A DNA stretch of 61,334 nt from Hyphomonadaceae bacterium (lineage in GTDB: Bacteria > Pseudomonadota > Alphaproteobacteria > Caulobacterales > Hyphomonadaceae), in contig JANQQC010000023.1 of assembly GCA_028285145.1 (NCBI GenBank), positions 1-61,334 of the forward strand, given 5' to 3'. Shown piece by piece: positions 10,759-19,116 of this stretch. The position numbers and the translations under genes were made by a program. The notes beneath the pieces were generated by a model, which ran no database searches, was not told the DNA's origin, and worked only from the letters and a program-made list of their open reading frames with translations. Numbering within the stretch: the stretch's first letter is position 1; the number at the start of each line of letters is the position of its first letter.

Positions 10759-11363
10759 CGCGCTTTCATGCCCTCAAGAGCCAGCGCGACAATCTCATTG
10801 GCGAATGCCTCATTGAGCGGCGCGTGGCCGGCCAGCATGCGATAAAAGATCGGGCCGTAAATCAGATCGAGCGCAGTTTCGATTGCGACATCGCCGCGTA
10901 GGTCCCCCTCCTCTATCGCGCGCTTCAGATAGACCTTGCCCTCGTTCCGGCTGGACAGGATCACCCGGTTCCGGAAAGCCTTCGCCAACTCGCTATCAGC
11001 TTCGGCTGTCGCCATAAGGAGCGCCGCCTGTCGCCCCCGCCGGCTGGCAAACCGCTGCACCACAGACGCGACCTGAGCTGTCAGCGCTTCGATGGCACCG
11101 ACCTCTCCGGTGGCGGGGTCGCTCGCACCCTCCGGCGCGCCCTCCATGAGGGCTGTCATCGATAGCTCCTGCGCGTTTGACCAATAGCGGTAGATGGTTG
11201 GCTTGCCGACGCCAGCTCGCGCGGCAACAGCCTCGACGGTCACCCGCATCGGCCCCGCTTCATCCAGAATTTCCCGCGCCGCCTTCAGGATTGCGAGCCG
11301 GGTCGCTTCGCTTCGGGGACGGCCCCGCTTGGCTGGCGCTTGATCTTTGTTCTTCTTTGGCAT
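10755..11363 (-). CDS. TetR-family transcriptional repressor
   Basis: 202 residues. The N-terminal helix-turn-helix domain (about 15-62) reads 'RLAILKAAREILDEAG' then 'VEAVAARAGVGKPTIYRYW', the classic TetR pattern, preceded by the lysine/arginine-rich stretch 'KKNKDQAPAKRGRPRSEA'. The C-terminal ligand-binding domain resembles the TetR_C_11-like group ('IYGPIFYRMLAGHAPL'). ATG 11363 was chosen from the domain start. The gene is divergent from a VOC protein, with a palindromic AT-rich element between them, so it probably represses itself and that gene. The inducer is unknown. Confidence 0.88.
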   Translation of the reverse strand: MPKKNKDQAPAKRGRPRSEATRLAILKAAREILDEAGPMRVTVEAVAARAGVGKPTIYRYWSNAQELSMTALMEGAPEGASDPATGEVGAIEALTAQVASVVQRFASRRGRQAALLMATAEADSELAKAFRNRVILSSRNEGKVYLKRAIEEGDLRGDVAIETALDLIYGPIFYRMLAGHAPLNEAFANEIVALALEGMKAR

Positions 11364-11371
11364 AATGAAAC

Positions 11372-11390
11372 GGTACGTTACGTAATTAAT
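11372..11390. promoter_or_regulatory. Putative TetR operator
   Basis: Between the divergent tetR and VOC starts lies GGTACGTTACGTAATTAAT, which contains the perfect palindrome TTACGTAA (11378-11385) and a tandem TACGT TACGT. It is only nine bases upstream of the TetR ATG and about 25 upstream of the VOC ATG. Its position and symmetry fit an operator shared by both promoters. Confidence 0.5.
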
Positions 11391-11414
11391 CTGGTCAAGC
11401 TCAGGGAGGCCTAT

Positions 11415-11855
11415 ATGCCCGCAACACTCTCTCCTTACATCTCCGTAAAGGACGCTGCCGCCGCGATTGATTTCTACATCTCGGCGCTCGGCGCAAAGGA
11501 GGCATTCAGGCTTACAGATCCGAGCGATGGACGGATCGGGCATGCGGAGCTCACCATTGGCGACGCCTCGGTGATGTTGTCGGACGAGTATCCCGACTTC
11601 GGCGCAATCAGCCCTGACACACTCGGGGGTTCGCCGGTCAAGCTGCACATCTATGTTGAGGATGTGGATGCAGTCTTCGCCAAGGCTGTATCGCTGGGCG
11701 CGACAGAACTTCGCCCGGTGAAGAATGAGTTCTTCGGTGACCGGACGGGCAGCTTTGCCGACCCTTTCGGCCACGTCTGGATGGTGGCGACAAAAACGGA
11801 AGAGGTCTCCGCTGAGGAGATGCAGGCGCGCTGGAGCCAGGCTTTCGACACCTAG
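11415..11855 (+). CDS. VOC-superfamily (glyoxalase/PhnB-like) protein
   Basis: 146 residues with the paired beta-alpha-beta-beta-beta modules of the vicinal-oxygen-chelate fold: 'LSPYISVKDAAAAIDFYISALGAKEAFRL' in pieces, 'GRIGHAELTIGDASVMLSDE', then 'KLHIYVEDVDAVFAKA' and 'GDRTGSFADPFGHVWMVAT'. It most resembles PhnB-like proteins, whose activities are mostly unassigned. The ATG at 11415 follows a strong AGGGAGG. It is divergent from the TetR gene and probably controlled by it. Its stop overlaps the converging DUF3224 gene in CTAG (11852-11855). Confidence 0.82.
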   Translation: MPATLSPYISVKDAAAAIDFYISALGAKEAFRLTDPSDGRIGHAELTIGDASVMLSDEYPDFGAISPDTLGGSPVKLHIYVEDVDAVFAKAVSLGATELRPVKNEFFGDRTGSFADPFGHVWMVATKTEEVSAEEMQARWSQAFDT

Positions 11856-12319
11856 GGCAGCTTGTAGTCGAAGATGTAAAAGTGTGACCCGTCGGCTTCG
11901 ATCTGGATGTCCATCTCGCCGGACAGGCCAGCCAGAGCACCGGTCGCGGAATCCGGCACAACAGTCACGGAGAGGCTTTGCGCCCCGCGCTCCATCACGC
12001 CGCGGTGGACGAGGGTGAAGGTTCCCGGCTTGCCTTCCAATGTCCCGTCAACGGTTTCAATGGCGACATAGGCGGCTGAGCCCTCAGTGGCGGTCATCGC
12101 CGTCATCATTTCGCCGGTGGCTGTCGCCGACAAAGGACCTTCATAGGTCTTGGCCAGTTGAAAGCGCGCGGGTGTCGCTCCATCGACCGGCGTCATCTCG
12201 ACAGTGAAGGCTCCGCGAACAGACATGTCAGGCGCTCCCTGAGATGTGGCTTCGTTTTGAGCCGCAGCGCATGCGACTAACCACAGGCCAGCCGACAGGA
12301 CGGCAACCAGCCGCCTCAT
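11852..12319 (-). CDS. DUF3224 lipoprotein
   Basis: 155 residues. The N-terminus has a short signal peptide ending in LVAC, a plausible lipobox with Cys17. The rest matches the DUF3224 pattern: 'LSATATGEMMTAMTATEGSAAYVAIE', in pieces, then 'GTFTLVHRGVMERG' and 'LSVTVVPDSATGALAGLSG'. The family is a small beta-barrel related to allene oxide cyclase-like proteins; the function is unknown. It starts inside the stop of the DUF4167 gene (ATGA, 12316-12319), so the two are probably translationally coupled. The envelope location is inferred from the lipobox. Confidence 0.8.
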   Translation of the reverse strand: MRRLVAVLSAGLWLVACAAAQNEATSQGAPDMSVRGAFTVEMTPVDGATPARFQLAKTYEGPLSATATGEMMTAMTATEGSAAYVAIETVDGTLEGKPGTFTLVHRGVMERGAQSLSVTVVPDSATGALAGLSGEMDIQIEADGSHFYIFDYKLP

Positions 12320-12906
12320 TTGGCAGGCTGGGGCTCTTCGTCCGTCTCTGCAGCAGGTGTCTCGTCGCTGGCAGCCGATTTCCGGCCACGGGACAGCGTT
12401 TTCATGACGCCGTCTTCTGCTTCGCCCTCGCCTTCCGGCTCAGCGGCAGCTTCCTCGCGCTTCTTATACGAGGCGCGACGGCGCGGCTTTGGCTTGTCTT
12501 CGGCCTTCTCGCCATCGTCAGCCTTGGTCTCGTCAGCGCCCTTGTCGGCATCATCGCGAGATTTGGATGAACGATTGTCACCGTCATCCTTCGCCTCTGC
12601 CTTGTCATCCGACTTTGCCTCGCCGCCATCGGCCTTGTTCTCTGACTCGTCATCGCGCTGCGGCTTCTGCTTGGGCTGCATAGCCGCGAGAATGCGCGCA
12701 TAATGCTCAGCGTGCTGAAAATAGGCTTCCGCATTGATCCGGTCGCCGGACGTCTGCGCGTCACGGGCATATTGGAGATACTTGTCCAGCACCTGTTGAG
12801 CCGAGCCACGGATTTTGACATCCGGCCCGTTGCTCTCGAAGTGACGGTTGGGGTTGTTACTGTTCCCACCGCCGCCTGATCGGCGACGCCCGCGTTGACG
12901 TTTCAT
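12316..12906 (-). CDS. DUF4167 protein with disordered acidic/basic tail
   Basis: 196 residues. The N-terminal basic block 'MKRQRGRRRSGGGGNS' and the helical core 'GSAQQVLDKYLQYARDAQTSG' (split here by position, about 34-54), followed by 'EAYFQHAEHYARIL', are the hallmark of DUF4167, a family confined largely to Alphaproteobacteria. From about residue 80 to the end the chain is low-complexity Lys/Glu/Asp/Ala and surely disordered. The basic N-terminus suggests nucleic-acid contact, but no function is established to my knowledge. It follows prfA-prmC on the same strand after 162 bp. Confidence 0.88.
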   Translation of the reverse strand: MKRQRGRRRSGGGGNSNNPNRHFESNGPDVKIRGSAQQVLDKYLQYARDAQTSGDRINAEAYFQHAEHYARILAAMQPKQKPQRDDESENKADGGEAKSDDKAEAKDDGDNRSSKSRDDADKGADETKADDGEKAEDKPKPRRRASYKKREEAAAEPEGEGEAEDGVMKTLSRGRKSAASDETPAAETDEEPQPAK

Positions 12907-13068
12907 GCGGTCTTCCCTGATTTGCGGCCCTACAGGCCGATCCTGCGCAAAGCTCCCCGGAGCCGTACCATCTTGCTGTTGCGCGGTTCACAATGCCGAC
13001 GGAGCGCTGACGCATCCAACTCGGACAATCTGGTCTAACGCGGCTTTCCCCGCCCGCCAAGCCCTTAT

Positions 13069-13884
13069 TTACGCCCGGACCGGCCCCGGCCAGCGTGCTG
13101 AAACAACCCGGTCACGCCCGCCAAGATCCTGCGTGGTCGTGATCTCTGCAAACCCCGACCCTGTCAGTAGCGCCGACACATCTGCGGCCTGATCATATCC
13201 GATCTCAAGGATCAGCCAGGCTCCGGGCTTCATTCGGCCCGCCCCAAGCGGGATCAGTGAGCGATAGGCATCGAGACCGTCCAGACCACCATCAAGCGCC
13301 GTATGCGGATCATGGTCACGTACTTCAGGTTGCAGAGATGGGATCGTATCCGTGGGGATATAGGGCGGGTTGGAGACGATCACGTCCATCTCGGACCATC
13401 CATCCCATGCTTCCCAGCCCATCGCGGCGATCTCTGCCCGCCCGGACAAACCCATCTGTTGCACATTTTCCCGCGCGAGAGCCGCCGCCGCCGCGCTTGC
13501 CTCGACACCGATGCCAGATGCATCCGGGCGCTCAGTCAGGATAGCGAGGAGAAGACAGCCCGTGCCCGTGCCGAGATCGGCAAGCTTAACCTTCTCCAAA
13601 ACGGGAAGCTTGCTCAGCGCGACATCGATCAGGGCTTCACTATCCGCCCTTGGGATTAGGGCGCGCGCATCGCAGACAAGTTCGACGGAGTAGAAGCCGA
13701 CCCGCCCAGCAAGATGGGCATAAGGGACGCCGCTCGCGCGTTTGTCGATTAGGCCTGAGAAAGTCTCCGCGCTGTCGATCTCGGAAATCAGCCGCGCTTC
13801 GCGGGCAGGATTGTCGATCCCGGCGTCGCGCAGCTGCGCTGCGGCACGGCTTAGTTCATCCTCGCTCGGGCGCGGCCCGCTCAC
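13069..13884 (-). CDS. prmC: PrmC, release-factor glutamine methyltransferase
   Basis: 271 residues. An N-terminal helical release-factor-binding domain precedes a Rossmann SAM-binding domain with '[16 protein letters not shown]' and the diagnostic catalytic 'VSNPPYIP' (NPPY at 172-175). It methylates the glutamine of the GGQ motif in RF1 and RF2. The gene begins with GTG overlapping the prfA stop (GTGA, 13881-13884), so enzyme and substrate are made from a coupled pair. Confidence 0.95.
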   Translation of the reverse strand: MSGPRPSEDELSRAAAQLRDAGIDNPAREARLISEIDSAETFSGLIDKRASGVPYAHLAGRVGFYSVELVCDARALIPRADSEALIDVALSKLPVLEKVKLADLGTGTGCLLLAILTERPDASGIGVEASAAAAALARENVQQMGLSGRAEIAAMGWEAWDGWSEMDVIVSNPPYIPTDTIPSLQPEVRDHDPHTALDGGLDGLDAYRSLIPLGAGRMKPGAWLILEIGYDQAADVSALLTGSGFAEITTTQDLGGRDRVVSARWPGPVRA

Positions 13885-14960
13885 GCGTCTTCCTGCTCCA
13901 TCGCCGCCAGCTTGCGTGCCTGGTCTTCGGTCAGGAGCGCCGTCACGACTTCATCCAGCTTGTCGCCAGCAATGATCTTGTCGAGTGAGTAAAGCGTCAG
14001 CCCGATCCGGTGATCGGTCACCCGGTTCTCGGGGTAATTATAGGTGCGCACTTTCTGTGACCGGTCACCGGAGCCGATCTGCTCGGCCCGCGCTTCAGCC
14101 CGCGCCGCATCCTTCTCTTCCCGCTCGCGCTCATAGAGGCGGATTTTCAGCATATCCATCGCCTTCTCGCGGTTCACATGCTGGGACTTCTCCGAACTCG
14201 TCGCGACGATCCCGGTTGGCAGGTGCGTGATGCGGACCGCGGAGTCGGTCGTGTTCACGTGCTGACCGCCCGCCCCTGAAGACCGCATCGTGTCGATCCG
14301 GATGTCTTCATTCCGGATATCAATCTCGATGTTTTCAGGCGCTGGCAGGACTGCGACCGTGGCGGCCGAGGTATGCACCCGGCCCTGCGTTTCGGTCGCC
14401 GGGACGCGCTGGACCCGGTGCACGCCGCTTTCCCATTTCATCTGGCCGAACACGCCATCCCCGGAAATGTTGGCCACGACTTCCTTGTACCCGCCGACAT
14501 CGCCCTCTGAGACGCTGGCGATATCGACTTTCCAGCCCTGAAGCTGAGCGTGGCGCGTATACATGCGATAGAGATCGCCTGCGAACAGGGCCGCCTCGTC
14601 CCCGCCCGTTCCGGCCCGGATTTCGAGGACAATATCGGCCTTGTCGTCGGCATCCTTTGGCAAGAGGAGAAGCTGCACTTCCTGTTCGAGACCCAGCAAG
14701 GCCTCTTTCAGATCGGCGATCTCCTCCCGGGCCAGTTCGGCCATGTCCGGGTCATCGCCGGCTGCCATGGCTTCCGCCTCCGCGAGCCCTTCAACCGTCG
14801 ACATCAGCTCGCGCACCTTCTCCGCGACGGGCTTCAGCTCGGCGTGCTCCTTGGACAGCGCGATGATTTCATCCGTCTCGGTCGCCGCGCCCATGCGAGC
14901 TTCGACTTCCTCAAAACGATCAACCACCTGCTCCAGACGGGACTGCGGAATACTGGCCAT
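13881..14960 (-). CDS. prfA: PrfA, peptide chain release factor 1
   Basis: 359 residues, standard length. The stop-codon-reading PAT motif is in '[15 protein letters not shown]', and the catalytic GGQ is in '[17 protein letters not shown]', so it is RF1 (UAA/UAG) and not RF2. The ATG at 14960 begins '[12 protein letters not shown]'. It heads the prfA-prmC operon. Confidence 0.97.
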   Translation of the reverse strand: MASIPQSRLEQVVDRFEEVEARMGAATETDEIIALSKEHAELKPVAEKVRELMSTVEGLAEAEAMAAGDDPDMAELAREEIADLKEALLGLEQEVQLLLLPKDADDKADIVLEIRAGTGGDEAALFAGDLYRMYTRHAQLQGWKVDIASVSEGDVGGYKEVVANISGDGVFGQMKWESGVHRVQRVPATETQGRVHTSAATVAVLPAPENIEIDIRNEDIRIDTMRSSGAGGQHVNTTDSAVRITHLPTGIVATSSEKSQHVNREKAMDMLKIRLYEREREEKDAARAEARAEQIGSGDRSQKVRTYNYPENRVTDHRIGLTLYSLDKIIAGDKLDEVVTALLTEDQARKLAAMEQEDA

Positions 14961-15007
14961 GCGGCGCGTTTAGACCGCTTTTACCAGATGCGAAAGGCAG
15001 GGCCCTG

Positions 15008-15433
15008 CTACAGGAAGACGCGAAGCGCTTCCCGGACCGCCATAACGATCAGCACGATGGAACCGAGCAGGAATACGGTGAACCGAAGCAGCACCTTGCC
15101 GATGATCACCTGCACCAGCGAATGCACCACGCGGAGCACCACGTAGGCCCAGCCGAGCATATGAGCGGTGTTGTCGCCGCCGCCCGTGAGCGCGGCGAAG
15201 AACATGAGCGCATAGAACAGGGTCGGCTGTTCGTGGAGGTGATTGTAGTTGTCGGCGACGGAGCGAACCGAGGCGGGCAGCTTGTCACCGTAGGTGCCGG
15301 GGTGGCGGGCTGAATCCGGATCGATCCCGGCCTTCTGCATGGCGGGAATCCGCGTGGCATACATCCACAGCCACATCACCAGCGTCCATAGGATCAGCGC
15401 CAGCACAGGCGCGAGGAATTCTGCTTGTGTCAT
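15008..15433 (-). CDS. MAPEG-family membrane protein
   Basis: 141 residues with four predicted membrane helices. The MAPEG pattern is visible: N-terminal helix 'FLAPVLALILWTLVMWLW', then the conserved loop 'ADNYNHLHEQPTLFYAL' and 'YVVLRVVHSLVQVIIGK'. The family includes microsomal glutathione S-transferase and FLAP-like proteins; bacterial members of this subgroup have no firm substrate. It lies 47 bp upstream of prfA on the same strand. Confidence 0.85.
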   Translation of the reverse strand: MTQAEFLAPVLALILWTLVMWLWMYATRIPAMQKAGIDPDSARHPGTYGDKLPASVRSVADNYNHLHEQPTLFYALMFFAALTGGGDNTAHMLGWAYVVLRVVHSLVQVIIGKVLLRFTVFLLGSIVLIVMAVREALRVFL

Positions 15434-15471
15434 TGATCAGCCCTCCCAAGCTTTTCTCAGGAGGCAGCTTA

Positions 15472-16806
15472 TCAGTGCTCGGCAGCGATGGAACCCTGCC
15501 CTTGGGACAGCGGCGGGCCTCCGAAATGCGCATCAAGGAAGGCCAGAAACGCCGTAATATCGCGCTGGTCTGTCCCATGCCCGCCCGGCCGGAGGAAATA
15601 GGCAAGGTCACCTGCCGGATTGAAATCCTGCATGCCAGACTGATCCAGCCCTGCCGCGCCCGCGAGCTTGTAAATCCGGTCGGCGGCTTCCGCCATGCGG
15701 AAGGTGGAGTTGGGGTCTGACCAGACATCGCGGCGGCCATTGCCGAGAAAAACCGGTTTCGGAGCAAGCAAAGCGAGGAGTTGGTGTTGATCGACAGGCA
15801 ATTCGTCGAGGCGGCCCGCATAAGACGCGTAAGCCGGATCGAACCAGTGAGGATAGCCGGGCATCGCCGGACCAATCGGCGTCAGCCGGCCGCCATTCGT
15901 CATGCGTCTGATCCCTTCCCCGGCTGTTGAGCGCGAGGAGGCCGCGCCGCCATATCCGGACTGGTGGGAGATGATCGCTGTGATCCCTTCATCCCATACA
16001 CCAGCGAGCAAAGCCGCCTTGCCATGACGCGAATGACCGAAGACCGCGACGCGGTCGGGATCGATACGGTCGTCCTTTTCCAGGAAGTCGGCTGCGGCGG
16101 AGAACCCATACGCCCAGGCCATCAGGGCCCCCGTTGGCGCGATGCCATCCTCACCCGTCAGCCCGGCCAGAATGTCCGGCGCAACGGAGGCCGAGTCCGG
16201 CACGAGTTCTGAAGCGTAGAAAGTCGCATAGGCCACGCCCTGGCGAAAATACTGCTCAACGGGCACTTCGGCGATGTATTCGCCGAAGATGTAGCGCCCG
16301 ACCACGCCAATCGCACCGCCCATCGGATCACCATCGCAAAGGGTCCCACCTGGCGAGGTCAGCGCGGCGGCAGGAAAGGCTGAACAATTGGACGAGAAGG
16401 TTTGTCCGATCACAACCGGTACTCCGCCGGCGGGCGCAAAGGCCGGATAGGCGACCGCCAGATGAAAGGTGCGCGCGCCCTCCCCCGTTCCAAGCGTGAT
16501 CGGGGTTTCTTCCAAAACCCCGAGGGCCCCGAGCGCGCCGTCGACGCGGCGGGTTTCACCGAAACTGACAGCGAGCCCTGACGGCCATGGCCCATAAATA
16601 TGGGTTTCAAACGCTTCTTTCAGCTCCGCACGACCAGCCGCCCAGTCTTCAAATGACGCGGCCTGAATTTGCGGCATGGCCTCAGGCTTGTTGTCTGTTT
16701 CCAAGCTCGCATAGTTCAGGCCGAGCATAGTGCAGCTCGACATGATGAAGGCCAGCAAACCAAGCCCGATAATGAGTGGCGCACGTTTGAGAATGGACCA
16801 GAGCAT
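15472..16806 (-). CDS. Glucuronoyl-esterase-like (CE15-like) alpha/beta-hydrolase lipoprotein
   Basis: 444 residues. An N-terminal helix ends in 'FIMSSC', a possible lipobox, so it is likely anchored in the envelope. The nucleophile elbow is 'VFGHSRHGKAALLAG', where CE15 glucuronoyl esterases have GxSRxGK, and 'SHQSGYGGAA' follows at the place of the CE15 acid-containing segment. The C-terminal histidine is in 'RPGGHGTDQRD'. Such enzymes cleave ester bonds between glucuronic acid and lignin alcohols; here a different uronate ester could be the substrate. ATG 16806 was chosen because it begins the signal sequence. It is followed by the MAPEG gene after 38 bp. Confidence 0.7.
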   Translation of the reverse strand: MLWSILKRAPLIIGLGLLAFIMSSCTMLGLNYASLETDNKPEAMPQIQAASFEDWAAGRAELKEAFETHIYGPWPSGLAVSFGETRRVDGALGALGVLEETPITLGTGEGARTFHLAVAYPAFAPAGGVPVVIGQTFSSNCSAFPAAALTSPGGTLCDGDPMGGAIGVVGRYIFGEYIAEVPVEQYFRQGVAYATFYASELVPDSASVAPDILAGLTGEDGIAPTGALMAWAYGFSAAADFLEKDDRIDPDRVAVFGHSRHGKAALLAGVWDEGITAIISHQSGYGGAASSRSTAGEGIRRMTNGGRLTPIGPAMPGYPHWFDPAYASYAGRLDELPVDQHQLLALLAPKPVFLGNGRRDVWSDPNSTFRMAEAADRIYKLAGAAGLDQSGMQDFNPAGDLAYFLRPGGHGTDQRDITAFLAFLDAHFGGPPLSQGQGSIAAEH

Positions 16807-16908
16807 CGGTATCCCGCATTTTAACCGATGATTTCCATAACCGCGTGTGCGCGGCCTGTCTCGCTCCTCACAGCATTGTGCAGGCAATGTCAGCGCAGGG
16901 TGCCCAGC

Positions 16909-18045
16909 CTATTCGGCAGCCGTCTTTTCAACGCTTTCCCGCTCTGCGCGCATTTCGGCAGCCTTGGCCTCCACCTGCTCGACGATGTGATCGACCATGT
17001 CGGCATTGGAGACTTTGTGGTCCACCTTGCCGGCGGAATACATCATCCCGGCTTCCTTACCGCCGCCGGTAAAACCGAGATCGGTCAGTGCTGCCTCGCC
17101 GGGGCCATTGACAACGCAGCCGATTATAGAGAGCGAGATGGGCTCGGAGATGTGCGCGAGGCGCTGCTCCAGCGTTTCCACCGTCTTGATGACATCAAAT
17201 CCCTGCCGCGCGCAGGACGGGCAGGCCACGATGTTCACGCCGCGCGTCCGCAGGCCGAGGCTTTTGAGCATTTCGAAGCCGACTTTGACCTCTTCGACCG
17301 GATCAGCCGACAGGGAGACGCGGATTGTGTCGCCAATACCCGCCCACAAAAGCGAGCCCATGCCGATGGATGACTTGACCGTACCGGTGCGCAGGCCGCC
17401 TGCTTCCGTGATTCCGAGATGAAGCGGCGCGTCAGTGGCGTCTGCCAGTTGCTGATAGGCCGCAACGGTCAGGAACATATCGGAGGCCTTCACCGAGATC
17501 TTGTACTCGTGAAAATCGAGATCATCGAGAATCCGCGCATGATCGAGCGCACTCTCAACCATCGCTTCCGGGCATGGTTCACCGTACTTCTCAAGCAGAT
17601 GACGCTCCAGAGAACCGCCATTGACGCCGATACGGATCGAACAGCCATTGGCCCGGGCCGCGCTAACAACGTCTTTTACCCGATCATGCGAGCCGATATT
17701 GCCCGGATTGATCCGCAAACAGGCCGCGCCAGCCTCGGCGGCCTCAATGCCGCGTTTGTAGTGGAAATGTATGTCAGCCACGATGGGCACGGGGCTTTCG
17801 CGGCAGATGGCAGGCATCGCCGCCGTGGCCTCTTCGGTCGGGCAGCTCACCCGCACGATATCCGCGCCAGCCTCAGCGGCCCGAATGACTTGGTCGATCG
17901 TGGCAGCAGCATCCTCGGTCGGCGTGTTCGTCATCGTCTGGACCGCGATCGGTGCATCTCCGCCAACTTCGACTGAGCCTACTCGGATCTTGCGCGCGAC
18001 ACGCCGGTCGATGTTGCGCCAGGGGCGAATGGGGTTGTGCGTCAT
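16909..18045 (-). CDS. ispG: IspG, 4-hydroxy-3-methylbut-2-enyl diphosphate synthase
   Basis: 378 residues. TIM-barrel N-terminus with '[19 protein letters not shown]' (about 33-51) and '[16 protein letters not shown]', and a C-terminal iron-sulfur domain with '[10 protein letters not shown]' and '[10 protein letters not shown]', which supply the cysteine ligands of the 4Fe-4S cluster. It reduces the cyclic MEcPP of the non-mevalonate isoprenoid pathway. It is about 80 bp downstream of a RodZ-like gene on the same strand, an arrangement I recall in other alphaproteobacteria. Confidence 0.96.
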   Translation of the reverse strand: MTHNPIRPWRNIDRRVARKIRVGSVEVGGDAPIAVQTMTNTPTEDAAATIDQVIRAAEAGADIVRVSCPTEEATAAMPAICRESPVPIVADIHFHYKRGIEAAEAGAACLRINPGNIGSHDRVKDVVSAARANGCSIRIGVNGGSLERHLLEKYGEPCPEAMVESALDHARILDDLDFHEYKISVKASDMFLTVAAYQQLADATDAPLHLGITEAGGLRTGTVKSSIGMGSLLWAGIGDTIRVSLSADPVEEVKVGFEMLKSLGLRTRGVNIVACPSCARQGFDVIKTVETLEQRLAHISEPISLSIIGCVVNGPGEAALTDLGFTGGGKEAGMMYSAGKVDHKVSNADMVDHIVEQVEAKAAEMRAERESVEKTAAE

Positions 18046-18124
18046 AGCGGGTCTCCAGACCGGCGGTTTGACGAGAAAGTGGGGCGGCTTGGCGGCGGCG
18101 TAAAGATGCCTGAACGCCGCGAGG

Positions 18125-19024
18125 TCACGGCTGGGTCGTGTTTAGCCGGTTTGAGGCAAGCGATGGCGATGCCATTTCTGCAGCTTCAGAAGCCGTTGCA
18201 TCAACGCTCAGCGTATAAACCGGTGCACCTGCAGGCCCGAGCGGGCCAATCACGACATCGCCAACGCGCCATTCAAACGCGCCGCCATCCGCAGCGGAAA
18301 TCGTCCACCCGGCACCGACACGCGGGAAATAGGTCTCGCCTGCCACCATGACCCGCTCGCGGAACACGGTGCCATCCGATCCGCGCACTTCGATCCAGCT
18401 CTGGCTGACCGCGTGCAGTGTCAGGGGAAGCGTTTGCGGGGTTTCGGCTGGCGTCGGGGCCTCGGCAAATAGGCTTTCGCGGGCTCCGTTCACCGGCTCC
18501 GCTGCCGTGATGATCGGGGCTGCGGCAGGTTCTCGCATCACGCCATAGGCATAGCCGCCAACCGCTACGAGACCGATGACGAAAACAAGGCCTGCCATTG
18601 CGGGCCAGAAGACGCTCGAACTCTTCGAGGGGGGTGCAACGACGGGCGCTGGCTTGGCAACTTCTGAAACCGCGCCGCATTGGCGTGTGTAGCGCTCGAC
18701 GACGTCGCCGGCATCAAGCCCCAGGCGACCGGCATAGGCCCGCAGGTAAACTGTGAGATAGCCCTTCGGGATTGGCCCGATCTGCATGGACTCAATCGCG
18801 TTCAGATAGCGCGGTGTGATCCGCAGCTCTTCTGCAAGCTCCGCAATCGTCAGATCCTTGTCCTCGCGGACCTGCGCGAGATACGGACCCACGCGTTCAT
18901 CGTCCGAAATCATATCATTTGATGCGACTTCGGCGTCTGTACGCACCGTACCGTCTTCAGCCTCGCCCATCTGGGGCAGGCTTTCGGCACCTTGCCTGTC
19001 TTTATCTGGGTCGGGCCGCGCCAT
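18125..19024 (-). CDS. RodZ-like protein: HTH domain, one membrane helix, DUF4115 tail
   Basis: 299 residues. A Cro/CI-type helix-turn-helix (about 40-105) reads '[20 protein letters not shown]' then '[12 protein letters not shown]' and '[18 protein letters not shown]'. One membrane helix follows ('[19 protein letters not shown]'), then a periplasmic DUF4115-type beta domain with '[15 protein letters not shown]' and '[13 protein letters not shown]'. This layout is that of RodZ, which links MreB filaments to the wall-elongation machinery. I use ATG 19024 (MARPDPDK); a GTG at 19054 would add ten residues. An inverted repeat (19055-19071) lies just upstream. Confidence 0.85.
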   Translation of the reverse strand: MARPDPDKDRQGAESLPQMGEAEDGTVRTDAEVASNDMISDDERVGPYLAQVREDKDLTIAELAEELRITPRYLNAIESMQIGPIPKGYLTVYLRAYAGRLGLDAGDVVERYTRQCGAVSEVAKPAPVVAPPSKSSSVFWPAMAGLVFVIGLVAVGGYAYGVMREPAAAPIITAAEPVNGARESLFAEAPTPAETPQTLPLTLHAVSQSWIEVRGSDGTVFRERVMVAGETYFPRVGAGWTISAADGGAFEWRVGDVVIGPLGPAGAPVYTLSVDATASEAAEMASPSLASNRLNTTQP

Positions 19025-19054
19025 GGCATTCCTGTAACTGCGCAATCCGCGCAC

Positions 19055-19071
19055 GCTTAAAGGGCTTAAGC
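19055..19071. promoter_or_regulatory. Perfect inverted repeat upstream of the RodZ-like gene
   Basis: GCTTAA-AGGGC-TTAAGC, two perfect 6-base arms with a 5-base centre, lies 31 bases upstream of the RodZ-like ATG and downstream of ptsP. No T-run follows it on either strand, so it is not an obvious terminator. It could be an operator or chance; the TTAA spacing (5) does not fit CtrA. Confidence 0.3.
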
Positions 19072-19116
19072 AGCAATTCTTGTTCCAGACGGTTCTACCT
19101 TATGGGAAGAAGGCGT

